A stretch of 64,000 nt of DNA from Pseudisothecium myosuroides (GCA_951799445.1 OX637295.1:1736001-1800000), one strand, 5' to 3'. Positions 25,524 through 38,739 are shown, numbered from the stretch's first letter. Translations and numbers: made by a program. Notes: generated by a model not told the origin, from the letters alone.

Positions 25524-26687
25524 TGATACAACTTGCGTTGCTTACTATCTCCTGTGATGACAGGTCGGGCTGATTCCCCCCCCCCCCCCGAGAAATGAAT
25601 AAAAAATCAGCAACCGTCGATCTGGGTTTAAGAAAAATCCCACCCCCTCCCCCGCCGTCCATATTCAGAAATCAACTACCGTCGGATCTTTGGGGGCTGC
25701 ATCACAGCCGTCCAATCTAGGGTTTGGTTTCACAGAGGTTTTCATACACGAGGTTCAGTCTCTGTTCTGCTCTGTGTGAGTTCTGCTCCGTCTGAGTTTT
25801 GCTCTGGTTTCGACCTATTGATTTTGCTGATTTCCTTCTATGCTGGGGTTTGATGTTTCAAGCAAATTGCGAGGTAGGTTTTAGGTAGGGTTTACTCGCC
25901 GAAGTATGACGTATCAGCTCCGCGCATTGAAATTCTTGGGCTTGATCTTATCATTCTGTTGTTGTAACCTCAGCCTAGAGCACATTTTGAATTCCCCATC
26001 GCAGTGCTTCAAATTTGGTGGAGGTCAGCTCTCGTTTCTTGCCCTTGTTTCTGGCTCGTCGTATGAGGCGTCTTCGGAGATCGCAGAAGACTTTGGGTGG
26101 AGGTCGGCGGTGGAGGTAAGACTTGAAGATTTATTTTTGGAATTTCGTGTGGAGGTGCTAGGGTTTCACAGTTTAATGATAACCTGTGTGGAGAAGTGAT
26201 GGAGTTTTTTTAATCTGCATTTGGTGTGCTGTTTTCTCTTGCACAAGAAATTTTCGTCTTCTGTGTCACTAACTAAGGAGTGGCTATACACTTAATTGGG
26301 ATTGGTTTTTAATCGGATGATGTGTTTCAAAGTTTTTCTTAGCTTCTTGTTCATTCAAGGTTTAATCAGAAGAGGTTGTTGTGTTTCGTGTATTGTTTGC
26401 AGGTGAATTGCAAGAGTTAGGGTTCGGGAATTTGACGATGACATTGAACATGAGGTTGTGGGCAAGATTAGTGGTTTAGGGTTTAGAACACTCAATTTTA
26501 CATTCAATTAATAAATGATTTGAGTACCCGATCCAAAATTTGTGTAAAAAACTTAACAATGAATGGGGTAATGCCACATGTACTCCTTTTGAAAATGATT
26601 TCAGTTTTTCTCTGAGATTGACCTCTGCCTCACTATCCACTCAAAAGACAGCCTCATCCATCTGATACAACTTGCGTTGCTTACTAT
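25524..26687. other. Gene-like block bracketed by a 25-bp direct repeat
   Basis: An identical 25-bp sequence (tgatacaacttgcgttgctt and five further bases) occurs at 25524-25548 and 26663-26687. The enclosed DNA differs from its AT-rich surroundings: it has a poly-C tract (25576-25589), agggtttggttt leader-like words, and a 97-codon plus-strand frame (25906-26199) with no recognised family that contains a possible splice donor (gtaag, about 26115). It may be a captured or retroposed leader region, or part of a noncoding transcript. Confidence 0.45.
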
Positions 26688-28396
26688 GAAGATTACTTGT
26701 GCATTGTGGATCATTCCATTATGCACTGGGTTTTTGTTCTAATTGTATTAGTCGTTGTTTAGTACAATTTGATTGGAACATTGGCTATATATACTTGGAC
26801 AAGAGCAAGAGTGTGTGGAGAGAGACAAAAAGTGTGGACTGATAGTTATTTTCATGTTGATCTTGCCTTGTTTCTGCAAATTCCACTAATGTCTCGGACT
26901 TGTTTGTAAAACTTTCAATTGTCCATAAAGATTAACTTGTTGTTGCTTTGTTTGACCTTATAAGTTCACAAACATTAATTGATGCATCAATGGGTTTGAA
27001 TCAAGTATCAATACTTTTTCACTCTAAAATCACCAATATTGTTGTATTTTTGTCTTCACCAAGAAATGTAGATTGTACGTATGTGAAGATCTTATGCAAC
27101 CTTTTTGTTGGCACATTTGTTCAGAGCAATATTGGCCTTTACGAGAGCTTTGATGGAATGACAGAAATCAAGTTTTAATGCAATCAAGATTCATGCTATA
27201 TCACATTTTCCTTTGTTAATATGAAGGTTGGAGTTGCCTTTAGTTGGAAATACTCTAGTAACATGTCACTTATGAAGAGAGCATACATAATACGTAACAA
27301 AAGAAAGGTAAATGCATAGATTGTCAAATACAATTGTAGACTTGAAGCTCTAAGAATTGCCAAGCGAGAAGTTGAATGTTTGGAAAATTCAAAATTGAAT
27401 AAGAAAACAACTCTTTATAAGGTAATTTATGCAAAGTCCAACGCTTTTGGTTTATACGTATCATTTAATTCAATCCAGTTTTATTATCTCCAAGTGTGAA
27501 GTTATTATTCATAGTTGTCAATAAAGTGTACTCTACAGTGATCAGTTTCAACTATGAATTTGGTACAATGCAACTTGTTAGTACAAAAATTTCATAACCA
27601 CAGTAATTGCAAGTTTTGTTGTTTCTCTCATAATAATTGGGGATCCAATTCTGTTTTAGTTTCGAGTTCAAGATTTGGGGGATATCACATTTGATGGACT
27701 TAAAGTGAAAGAAAAAAATGTGCTTAAGTTTAGTACAGATGGAAACACCAATTTTTGGTATCGGTACAATGCAACTTAAAGGTCAAACTGTATTGACTCC
27801 TACCATTTATGCATTAAACTTGTCTGATGAATAACAAACTTGTGCTTGTGTGTTGTTATTCCAAGCAATAGAGATGGGCATGAATATTATTGGTGGAGTA
27901 GCCTTTAACATGCTCAGAGCATGGCTATGAAGGGATATTACTTCTTTGTATTGCACTCCAACTTCAAGCATTGTTGATAAGGTAAAACAGCCCATCATGG
28001 TCAAATGATCCATGACGGACACCTAAGAGATGGCCCCATGATGGTTATTATCAATTTCTGAGATTTTGGGCCACCATCAATGTCTCACCTGACACTATTG
28101 GAGGGATTAGTGACCCCATTAGGAACATTAGCTTTTTCAATGTAAATCATTGAAGAAAATGACTTTTTAAAGGCCCTCCAAGTTAGACAATATTTTGACT
28201 GCTTTAGGTGACGAAGGTGAGCATTATGGATACAGATTTTGTTGGTTTTGGAGTAGTCTATAGACTCTTTTGGGCAAAACGCTTCAAAAATTCATAGAAA
28301 ATTCATACTTTGCTGAAAAGATATAATTTCAATTGCTGTTGTTATTTCTCACACTTCTCTGTATGTGGGGAGAAAATTAAAAAAATTCAACCATGG
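26688..28396. other. AT-rich DNA with scattered exon-like fragments
   Basis: No gene model could be built. A 76-codon plus-strand frame (26948-27178) and a 71-codon minus frame (27807-28022) have no recognised domain. Confidence 0.35.
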
Positions 28397-28786
28397 CATG
28401 AGGGCAAACTAGCAATTCTGACTATGATAGGCTATTTTACCTTATATGAAGCTTTGCGTGCATATGAAGTGGCACATGATGTGTGCATTGGAGAGGTAAT
28501 CACAACATTACTAAACTACACTAAATTATGAATTTTGTATACGGGACCACTTGGAGTTATGTGATGCTATAATTGACCAACTGTGATTTTTTCTTTTATT
28601 TAGACCTTTCAGTTATTAAAAGTGAATTAAATTTTTTAATGAAGTAACTTATCAATTTATCTATAGGTGTTTGGTGTAATCAAGTCAGTGGCAATTCCTC
28701 ATGGACCGGGAGATGACTATGGAGATTGTACTATGTATGCAAGAGTCACATATGACTTTCATAGGGCCAATGGTTTAGCAATGTAA
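28397..28786 (+). pseudogene. Two-exon gene fragment, function unknown
   Basis: An open stretch ending GYFTLYEALRAYEVAHDV (to 28495) stops at a good splice donor (gag|gtaatc). An acceptor (ctatag|gtg) at 28666/28667 leads in the same phase to a 39-codon stretch, VFGVIKSVAIPHGPGDDYGD and onward, ending in TAA at 28784-28786. The G-V-I-K-S-V-x-I-P pattern weakly resembles the start of a U2AF-type RRM, but the following part does not fit clearly. No upstream coding exons were found, so this is either a fragment or chance. Confidence 0.28.
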
Positions 28787-30390
28787 TATTGCCAATGGAA
28801 GACCTTAAACATTCCCTTTACACTTGTTGTGCAGAGATTCATCTCTTCCTTCATTGTGCTAATTGTCAATAGAAGACAGAGGATGGATATACAAAGATGA
28901 TCTTGAATCTTGCATTTATACATCTAAATTATGTACTGAACCCAAACATATTGAACATCATCACATAGTGCACACAAATTTCTTGGTCATTACCTCAAAA
29001 TTTGGGCATGAGTGAAACTACTAGAAGACAAATTTGATTGTCAAATTACTTTTTAATTGACATTCAAAAGATTTTGAAAGTTGTACAGGTTATTCCACAT
29101 TTTGGAGACCAACTCTATGATGTTGACTGGTATTTTGTTAATAAATGGAAGTTCTAGGACTTTGGGGGTTATATAATCCTCAATTTTTATTGAGCATCTA
29201 CCTATTTATGCTTAGAAAGTATTAATGCATGTCCTAACATGTTGTTTCAACATTGTTAAAAGCTAGCAAAACAATAATTGACAAATCTTAAATAACATCA
29301 AGAATACCATAGTACCAAAATGTTGTTGAACTCAAGTTTTTTAGAAATTATAGATTGTTATTGATCCAATTGTTGGAAAAGCATTGATGCATGCTCCAAC
29401 ACAATGTTGTTTTGATATTGATTCAAAGTTCCAAAAATCAACATTATATATGACCACAATAATACCACAACATTAATATGTCATTAAACTCATCTTGATG
29501 TAGAATTGGACTGACATAGATTCAATATCCTATCAACTCTCACCATCAATGTATTTGGATAATACAAATTGTTGCAACATCTTTGCAATCTTGAGAAGAT
29601 GCAAACAATTTTATGATTTCATCGTTTACTTATATCAATCTATATGTAATAAAGTCACTTCCACATTGTATCAATAATTATTTCAAACACTGCTATATCA
29701 ATATTTGAACATGGCCATTGAATTAGTAACCCAATACTACACAAGAGTCAACATTTCTCCAATGTACATGAGTATGTTTTGATCAACTTTGAATCAACAA
29801 TCATATCAAAACCACATAGTATCAATATTGTTTTCCAATGGTCTTTTTTCGCTATGCCGAGCCACTTAAAGTGTCACGCATCTCAATCGTCATCTCTCCT
29901 TCAACAAGTTTTCCTCCATACTATACATTTCAACCTTTCAATTGTGTGGCATGTCACTATAAGAAACTTGTGTTTTCCTATGTCTAAATTGACAGATTTT
30001 TTTGAACATCCAATATAACAACCTGTGTTTTTATGTCAACAATAACTTTCAATGTAACATGAATAGGTAATAGGTATCAGCAAGCAATGAGCCAGCCAAA
30101 GGACCTGGATTCTCTGCCAACAAATAAGCGATGTTGAGTGCAAGAAATACACGGCCTTGCTTGTGGCTGACTCATTGGTCAAAGCGCCCACCATTCTTGC
30201 GGAAGATGCAATACAATTCAATCATCACAAATCCATTCACTAGAAAAGATTACTGTAGCTTGATTAGCGAACTTGTTACACAAAAAACTAATTTTTTTTT
30301 ACTATTTTTCACTGCATGATTACATCACAAAAGATTAACATGTTCATTACAACAGGAAAGAGAAAACACAGGCTCACCAGCACATTAGAG
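28787..30390. other. AT-rich intergenic DNA
   Basis: No gene recognised. Contains the second copy (29950-30062) of the repeat at 23288-23405. Confidence 0.4.
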
Positions 30391-30394
30391 AAAA

Positions 30395-30700
30395 AATCAG
30401 CCCTTCGGAGGGCTACTCTGCAGTGACATGCCAAGCTATTAAAATGCTTGGCCTATCACTGTAGAACTAGCCCTCGGTGAGCAGTTAGCTTGGCTGACTG
30501 CTCGCCGAAATCGGAATTTTTTATTTTATTTTATTTTATTTTTTATTTTTTTACTCGTATATTTTGTTTCCTGTGCCACTGCCGCAGCAGAAATTGCTGC
30601 GCGGAAATAGGGGAAAAATTGATTTTTTTGCAAAAAATAAATAAATTTCAGGGTCCTCCGGAGGGTTGTGGAGCAGCCCTCCGGAGGCCCCAGATTTTCT
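30395..30700. repeat. Cluster of strong inverted repeats
   Basis: Three palindromic structures lie close together. cagcccttcggagggct is at 30398-30414. gcagtgacatgccaagc and gcttggcctatcactgt (about 30420-30464) are separated by a short AT loop. ggtcctccggaggg and gccctccggaggcccc (about 30651-30691) are separated by about 10 bp. They could be ends of small foldback elements; no target duplication was identified. Confidence 0.6.
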
Positions 30701-32339
30701 CTAATGACCAAGAGCACAGCACATTCTTGAGACCTCCCTGATAACCTCAAGTGTGGCGATGTCAGGATTATTCCAAACAATAAAATGCAGCTGCCGCAAA
30801 CCCTTTGCCATTCTTCTGATCCGCAAATTTCCTGCATTCACATATTCCTTATTAGAGTTAATTGTAAAGTGCGTGCAAGGCAGGACCAGGAGCTGGAGTT
30901 TGATAAAAAGAACACAGGACCAAACTCCCTGGAGCACCCAAACTCAAGTCTAATTGAGTTTGGTGCCGTGTTTGTTTTGTTCTATTCTTAATTAAACCTT
31001 CCTTTGACACAGGTTCACAAACATAGGACAACTTTACGATTAACTCTAATAGACCTCCGATGCAATGTTTGGGCTTCCTAGGTAAACCACATTTTCAAAT
31101 GGCACGCCGGCTGAATCACAAACAATGTCCACATTCAAGTTGCAGTCCTCAAAACTTCATAAAGTACGTTGTAGCTTAGAGTAAAATGATCACACAAATC
31201 ACCACATTAGGACATATAATGCCAAGTCTGGTTTTCAAGGCAGATTTGTCACCATTCCATTGGATAGTGAGAAAAGCGTTATAACTCATAGCCCCTCTTT
31301 CTACACCCTTAGATTAGTAAAAAGTACACATATGGACGTTGGTGATGAACTATAAGACTTGGCATTATGTCCCATAATGCTCTCAAACGTCTCGGCTCTC
31401 GAGCATTACCTAGTCCATAAAGTCAACACCTAGGTAAATGCTACACTCTGCCATAATTACATTGATTGATTTTGAGGGAGTACGTACAACATTTCATCAT
31501 TGAATGCAGACTCATGTTGGTTTTAGATTATCAATCAAACTTTGTGACAATGTGAGGTCCAAAAATGGTTGATGAATTAGTTTTGCAGTTTAAATTTGTA
31601 GAACATTTGCTTAAGAAAAGCTAAGAGCATTCATTGGAGGTCAAACAACTATACAAGACCTCTTTTCACAAAAAATCCTAAAATGAACATCTACACTTTT
31701 GTCTTACATAGAAGGGTTCTCTCATCCATTGGACATTTAGTATCTGTAGCATCCTTCTAGAATTAAAGATAGTAACAAATGTCAACTTTGAATAAATTGA
31801 TAAGATTTAAAATTTCAAGCACCATTTGATATTTCAATTATGTGCTTCAAAAAGTTGTATAATCCAACAATGCTTTGATGGATGAATTATGATACAATTA
31901 TTTCTAGCAAATGCCCTAGGTAAAATTGACCAAAATTGGTCAATTTGGGGTCAAAGGGTTAAATCAATAGATTCTCCTTTAATAATGTTAGGCTTTGTAA
32001 AGCAAAGATATATAAAAATTAACCTACTTCTAGCTTCTACATTTTTATGACTCCAAGGAAGTCTTAAAGCATTTGTACTTTTCATTAGAAATACATCCTT
32101 TTTAGCACCTTTAAAGTACATTTATTGTACTATCATTAGATTTAACTCCGTAGTTACCAACTCAATATGTAAAGAAGTGTTTGTTCTATTGCTAGGGCCT
32201 AAGTCCTTTCAATTTTTTAAGGTTCAAGACAATTTTATAGTATAAATACATCTTAAGTTTTTTATGTATATTAATATTCAGTAAAGAACATGTTAAATAT
32301 GTGAAAAGACTCAATTGCTCAATATCATGAAAAAAATTG
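30701..32339. other. Intergenic DNA
   Basis: No supported gene. Frames of 66-103 codons at 30526-30953 overlap on both strands across the inverted repeats and show no domain. Confidence 0.4.
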
Positions 32340-32343
32340 CAAA

Positions 32344-33072
32344 GGGTGAATGCAAGAAACACCTGCTGATTTTGTTGCGTTTTTATAGTACTCAAGATTT
32401 TTCTTCTAGAGTACCATAAAATTAGAAAAATAATTTTTAAAAAACAAAATAAATATGGCTAACGTATACACCTTTAAGATGAAGGTAACCACCAAAAGAA
32501 ATGCATAGAAAATTTCTTTAAGCTAGAGAATTAAAAAAGTGCCAAATCTCAAGAAAATGGCTACTTTTATGTATAAATTAGTTAATAGGAAACAAAATTA
32601 AATACATAAAATAAAAATTGGCCATTTGTAACAACTCTATGGAGATGGTCATTCACCCAGAAAAACTCCAAAATAGTATTTTATATGTTTCAAAATGTAA
32701 GTAGAAAGAAGCGCACTTTGTGGACTTCCATACCACATACAATTAACTATTTTTAGAATTCCTTCCCTGCATAGCTATAAATCTACTAGAAGACCATGCC
32801 CTCCAAATTTCAGCTCGAAATTCGTTTTTTTGGGTACTAAATAGTACTAAAAACCTCTAAATTGGTAAGTGTGACATATAATTGGGGGCTATTTTTGGAT
32901 AATAAACTATTTTTGAAAATTACAAAAAATTAGGCAAGGTGTATAATAGTCATGAGTACCTAATCTATAAATCTTAAGTCATTTGGAGCCAGAACGCGAA
33001 AGTTATGGCCAAAAAACTAATCAAAACGCAAGGTGTGACGCAAAATAGTACAAGTGTTTCTTGCATTCACCC
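32344..33072. mobile_element. Family M4 non-autonomous DNA transposon, copy B
   Basis: A 729-bp unit begins GGGTGAATGCAAGAAACACC and ends GTGTTTCTTGCATTCACCC, an inverted repeat of about 19 bp. It is flanked by the direct 4-bp repeat CAAA (32340-32343 and 33073-33076). The interior is alignable over its whole length with copy C at 61612-62401 (for example aaggtaaccaccaaa, ggccatttgtaacaact, agaagcgcactttgtggac). No transposase frame. Confidence 0.9.
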
Positions 33073-33076
33073 CAAA

Positions 33077-34138
33077 ACTATAATTTTTGCAATTTCAAGA
33101 TGATTGTATTAATTTGAACAAAATTGCTAAAATGGCCTATCATCATGATCTTTATAACCAATATTCTCCAATACGAATCTCCAAAAATATTAGAATGTTT
33201 TTGGGTATAAAAATTATAAATATCTACATGAAATAGAAGAAAATTCAAAATACATAAAGATGAAAGATATACTCACTTGCAAAGTTAGATTTGTTCCACT
33301 TGTTTTTGTAGCCCTAACCATGTTCAATATAATTCTAAAGAGAATTAGCTTTAGCTTGTTTCTTTATAACCTCAGTCCCTACATTATTGCAAAAATAGGC
33401 TCATGTACATGCTCATTTTTATTTCCGAGTCTAAGAGATGATAGCTCTTCTATAAAAAAATGTGATAATATCAAGAATGTATGGTAAGATCTTTCAGCTA
33501 ACCATCTTTCAACTTTACAAGTTTTTTTTCCAAATTTATTAAACTAAACTAAGAGGTCAAAAATTGTTATCTCTCTCCTTATTAGCTTCTTCCTTCAAAA
33601 ACTCTTGAAATGTAGAGAATATTGAGAGATTTTGTTTTATCTAATCTTATTGAGTGAGGCACATATGAATGACCCATCCAACATTTCCCACGATTGTGTA
33701 AACAAGACAAGATGGGAAGCTACAAGGAAAATGACAAGGACAAGCTAACATGTGATTGTGATATTATAAGGTGGAACGTTCTAAAGGACGCTTTACATAT
33801 GGGATCAATCCATTAAAAGAATCAAAATATGACTATGCTCAACCTAGACACAAAAAAGTTTTAAAATCTATATAACTCTTCTAAACTCAAATAAAACAGT
33901 GACCCATGATGTAGATGTGTAAAAGATAACTTAACATCAAAGCAATTTTTTTAAAGTATACCATGAACTATCCTCTATGTCCTTCCTCTTCAACTTGATG
34001 TACCTATTAGTCTAAGACCTTCACATCAATCCATAAATGACATTATTTTAATGACTATACTTGGGACTAAAATTTGGGTCCAGATTACATGAAACTGGGC
34101 TTCAGACTAAGATAGGCATTCCAAATGCGCCACTGACC
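33077..34138. other. AT-rich intergenic DNA
   Basis: No gene recognised. A 75-codon plus-strand frame (33260-33487) has a hydrophobic stretch but no family match. Confidence 0.4.
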
Positions 34139-34142
34139 TTAA

Positions 34143-34364
34143 CCCAGTAAGGACGCCGTGGACCATAAGTGTCCGATGAATGACAAGGGATTCTCCAATG
34201 TAGGACAGAACTACAACTATTCATCCTTGGAGTTTTTTGTGGAAAGTGGAGAACATCTACAATAGCTTGACTTCCAATGAGTACTTTTGGATTTTTTTAT
34301 TCCAATGACTCTCACGGTTATACAATGCATGATTTCCAGGGTCACCCCCCGCGTCCTTACAGGG
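34143..34364. mobile_element. 222-bp TTAA-flanked piggyBac-like MITE (PB-222, best copy)
   Basis: Flanked by perfect TTAA (34139-34142 and 34365-34368). The terminal inverted repeats CCCAGTAAGGACGCCG and CCGCGTCCTTACAGGG pair with few mismatches over 16 bp. It is noncoding and the same length as the copy at 57255-57476. Confidence 0.88.
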
Positions 34365-34368
34365 TTAA

Positions 34369-35035
34369 AGCGCCATCTTCAGCATGTGTACATTTCCAAA
34401 ATCGGTTATGTACCTCTGTGAAAGAAACGCTTTTAGAACCAAACTTTGTTCCTTCATAACTTTTGCATACAGTATCCAAACGTTGTGTTCTTTGGTGCGT
34501 TGGAACCTCCTTTCCCTTGCCAATAAGAGCATATAAGAACTTGAACAATCTAATAGTAATAATTAGGCACAGTAGCAATTAGTGACGGTTTTGGGATACC
34601 TACCTTAGGCTTGAGGCGACCTTAACAGGATCAGGATGAATAGTTGAAATCTAAAAGTCAATTCATTGGAGACTTTAATATCTTCTGCCGCGTTACACTA
34701 TTGAGTGATATCACAGTGATCGAGAGTTCCGTACCCACGTCACAATGAACATGGCAGAAACAACACCAATTGATTGAGAAGGGCATTGGAATCAAGGCTC
34801 CCCAACCCCGTTTCTGCCCAAGCGCAAATATAACTGTCTACTAAATCAGCTGATGAAATAAAATAAGAGAAACTGACACACACTACCAGCTCGGCAATTG
34901 GCGGCTGTGACTGATATGCGTCAACAAGGTCGCATAATAAGTTAAATGAGAAGATCAAACTCTAACCAAGGTCGCATAATAAATGAGAAGATCGAACTCT
35001 AACCAATTGACAAGCACGTCCTTCGCTACGGAAAC
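34369..35035. other. Intergenic DNA and presumed ERD2 3' UTR
   Basis: Contains the sequence immediately downstream of the ERD2 stop. A direct repeat (aaggtcgcataataa... agaagatc, about 34927 and 34970) lies 40 bp apart. No other gene recognised. Confidence 0.4.
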
Positions 35036-37813
35036 CTAAGCTGGTAATTTGAGCTTCTCGTTGTTCTTCCAGCTGCAAAAGAAGATCCAAAAGTCATTAT
35101 CCCAATATGCCAACAAAATACAGCCCCACAAGGTAAGATGAGGTAAGAGACCCTAAATGTGCCATGTAGCCAAAATGTATCAATAGAGCACATTTGAAAA
35201 TTTGACACAAAAGTGCCTCCCCCACCAACTGTCAATTATTTTAGTGCTGCTTCAATTGATTGATAATTAAATACTGAAATGACAAAGTTGTAGTGCTGTA
35301 ATATGGTAATGTTTTGCTAGCGCCTTTCTAGAGCACTTAAAGATCAAAGCTCTAAAACATTGAAATGGCATTAGAAATTGCCGTAATAACCCATCAACTA
35401 ATCTAAAATAAGGGAGGGGAGGGCGTATTAAAAAGTCGTACCTCTTGAAGTAATAGTAGAAGAAATCGGCGTACAAGGCCGTCTGGACAATCCCTGCAGT
35501 CCAGGCTGCAAACCAGGAAATATATGCTCAGAAACAAGGGAAGAAACCAAATTTTTCTTCCATGTAGGGACAGAGCTGTACAAGATCCAAAAAGAAAAGG
35601 ATAGCCAAGTAGACTTCCAGCAAACCGTGATTTCAGGTGAAAAACAAATTGAATGACCCCAATCCCAAAAGAAATTTCACTCACTTATCCATTGCCGGTA
35701 ATGATTTTCTGTGAGGAATCGGTAGATCCAATTGATGAGATAAAATCCACGATATGCTCTGTCAAAAGAGGAAGCAGCGTAGGTAAAAAAGTCAAATTAG
35801 AATACACTTAGCAGTAGACTTAATCTGAAGTGGCTGATGCCTAGTCAAGAAAATGGTCACATCAAACATGTAGGGTAAATTGTATCTGTATTAACCACTA
35901 AGCGTCGAAGTGGCTGAAAGTGAATACATCCATGTCAACTGGAGTTGAAATGAACCATTTCAGAAGCTTCTAGGAAGGTTAAAAAATGTACCAATAGAGA
36001 GGAAAAATCATACCCTTCATCCATTTGAACAATAGCTATATGTTTAGTACGAAGTTCCTAAAATGAACTACGAGCTTCTAAAGGGGACTATCTACTTTCC
36101 TAGCTTGATTAAAGAGTTGTGAGATTGAATTCGCCCTTGTTAGAAACTGAAACCAGAAACTGAAACTGAAACCATGATAGGATAGAGGTCAAAAAAAAGA
36201 ACCGGAGATTGTTAGAGCTGCCTTTTTAAAGCAGGGGTAGATGCATACGGAAATAGTGGCGTACCCAAGGAAGAAGACATAGTTGCCGGTAAGATTGTCG
36301 ACATTTCTTGTTCTTTGTAATAGCACCAATTGTGGAATAATAGCAACTGCCTCCAGCCACAAGGAGAAAGTCCACATGACCTATTCCAAACAAACACAAC
36401 TAAGGTATGGAACACAACAGACACAACTAAGGAAGGGAACCTATTTTCATGAGTTGAAAAGTCCTACATTTACAATGCAATTGTTTTCCAAACATGAGAC
36501 CAAGTAAGGAAAGAGATCAGCTCCTAATTTCTATCTCAATCTAAACTTTATCAAAGATACTTCAATGAGATACATCATAGATGCAGTACTCATGGTTTAA
36601 GGGTCGTGATCGGGACCCTACTATTACAAAATTTTAATAATCCAAAACAGGTTCGTATCCAAATAAGACACATTAGTGCGCTAGAATCCTCTTGAAAACG
36701 GGGGTATTTTAGACCCGAGAGGAGCATTCTAGAATACTGATTTAAATTGACATTCTAAATTAATTCATTATTTTCATCAAGACTTCCAACTAACGACATG
36801 CAAAATAATAGAAAGAAAGTGAAAACCAGTTGGTCTCCACCGTCAATTACTGCTCACACAAAACAATGACAGCCTATTAAGTATCGACAATCGTCAGTTG
36901 ATTCCGCATACCTCCCGGAAGCTGAACTTGTTGTTGATCAAGAGAGCCAGCACAAAACACGGCAGGATCAAAAAGTAGTGTCGGAATGTGTCGTTGTTCT
37001 TGTCATACGACAGGCGTACTGTTTTATGGTATTTCATGTACCACACGATGGAGAATGAGGTGCCAAGAAAGATCAGCTTCATAACCGTGTTGTAGAAAGA
37101 GATGTAGGTCACAATAATGTCCAGGTAGCGAGTCGCAAATACAAGAGCATAGAGCTCCTGCGTCTTTAAAGAGATCCCTGAAAATAACACCAACGAGTCA
37201 AAACTTCATCCTAAAACATCTGTACACGGTTTGCAGAGGTTTCACATACAAAACCCTCTCATAAATAACAACCACTTCCCTCAGAGCGATTCTGATGCAC
37301 ATTGGAAAGCCTCAAGATGGTGCCCAGGGAACTCGTAAAACACACTCCTTGTTACAATGTAGGGGTAGAGTACATCTCAGGGGACATCCACTGTATGTCA
37401 AATCGAGAGAAGGTACAGAGCTGTGATGATATCCCCTGAGTACCACTCTTTCCCAATATAGCATCGGCAAGCATCAAAAGAGAATGACGACAAAAAGAAA
37501 TACAAACGAACACCAAATGAGATGACCAACTACAATAACCACACCATCAAAGCGGCCATGAAGCTAACATATACATTTCATGCAAAACATAAAGACAGCT
37601 CAACATACATGATTTCCATCCCCTACTTTGCAAACCTAAAATCTCCTAAACTGCTAAAAAACTCAAGCACTATTTCAAAAACCCAGGCGGCTCCCACCGA
37701 ATTCCAAGTCCAAACGAAATACCTGCACATGACCTAATGGTGTGAATCTTCAAGAGCAACACAATTATGCTCATCAAGTGTGTCAAATCTCCAATCAGCC
37801 TGAAGATATTCAT
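35036..37813 (-). CDS. ERD2: ER lumen protein-retaining receptor (KDEL/HDEL receptor)
   Basis: Six coding exons on the minus strand: 37813-37723, 37177-36912, 36380-36265, 35758-35685, 35505-35442 and 35072-35036. All five introns are GT-AG and frames join exactly, giving 215 aa, the canonical ERD2 length. The seven-helix receptor cycles between Golgi and ER and retrieves proteins ending in K/HDEL. The sequence shows the family start MNIFRLIGDLTHL, SCAGISLKTQELYALVFATR with Arg47 and Asp50, the block SYDKNNDTFRHYFL, WLEAVAIIPQLVLLQRTRNV, the tyrosine-rich YADFFYYYFKSW and the LxLPA C-terminus. Arg5, Arg47 and the Tyr-Arg of GAYRGFY correspond to ligand-binding residues known in animal receptors. 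It is the canonical ERD2 class, not the longer ERD2-like proteins. All conserved positions look intact, so the gene is probably functional. Confidence 0.97.
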
Positions 37814-38480
37814 CGTGAACCCCTTGTCCAACCTGAGACCAACAATCCACAATCAATTTCACATCCAACAATTCTCCCTTTAAATAAACCCCACGAAGTC
37901 ACACCCACCCATAAACCCTCCAAACATGACCTACACATTGAGGACATTCAAAAATGTCCGTACCCAGAAGGGCAAGTCCACCCTGTACTAGCAATCCCTC
38001 GCGCCAACCCTAATGCACGTGCATTAGATCGATCCAAAGTGGACGTAAAAAATTGGATCAAAAATTGGCTTTTACTTTGGATAAACCCAAAGTAGAAGCA
38101 GTAGAACCCATCGAGAGCAAATGGGTTGCAATAACAATAAAAATGCCACACAAGAGGAAGAATGCCATTACTGTGCGAATCGAAGAATCTCGTTTTGGGT
38201 GCGTAACTTCTTCACCTGCAATCACACAAAACCAGAAAAATCCCAGAGAACTATCAGCAGCAGCACTGGTAGATTTCAATTTTGAGATCGGATATAGAAA
38301 TTGTTCATAGTTATACGTGTTATCGGCATAAACCTGTGCACAATACTTCTAAAAGAAAGATGGGTTTCGGAAGTTAATCGATCTGCGATTTGAGAGAGGA
38401 AACCAAAAGAGTTGGATCTATTGAGTTGAATTGAGTCGTACCCTTCTGAGGTGATGGCTATGGAGGCGATTGACTTCGCG
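37814..38480 (-). promoter_or_regulatory. Presumed 5' leader of ERD2, possibly with a leader intron
   Basis: On the coding strand a good acceptor (ttggtctcag|gttggac, about 37838) lies just before the ATG, and a possible donor (agaagg|gtacgac) lies near 38440, suggesting a leader intron of about 600 bp. GC-rich DNA at 38451-38650 could be the promoter-proximal exon. This is inference from splice-like words only. Confidence 0.35.
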
Positions 38481-38739
38481 CAGCGAATGTTTCTCTGTGA
38501 ACACGCACACGAGTTTTGCGACTGCTTCTCTCGAAGGAAGCTTCGGTGGGGGTGGGCCGGCCCATATATCCGGGTTGATACCTTGTTAGAGGTTGATACC
38601 CGTGAGAGGATGATGCCCGCCGCGCCGGCGGTTCAGGAGGTAGAGAGGGATTAAGGTAAATTACCCCAACCCAGATCAAAGGGGACTTGAATGTAGTGTA
38701 TGCCACTAACATAATTTAGATTTAGATCACAATTAGGGT
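38481..38739. other. Presumed ERD2 upstream region
   Basis: GC-richer sequence (to about 38650) grading into AT-rich DNA. No convincing frame; overlapping frames on both strands lack domains. Confidence 0.35.

Noticed and set aside
31950..31970. aaagggttaaatc as a possible further TTAA element end
   Set aside because: No inverted partner next to a second TTAA was found within about 1.5 kb.
37862..37895. Purine tract followed by TGTTGG on the minus strand, like an LTR start
   Set aside because: No second LTR, primer-binding site or retroelement coding domain nearby; it lies in the ERD2 leader region.
37742..38095. 117-codon plus-strand frame across the ERD2 start
   Set aside because: It is antisense to ERD2 exon 1 and the leader, has no domain, and the ERD2 model on the other strand is secure.
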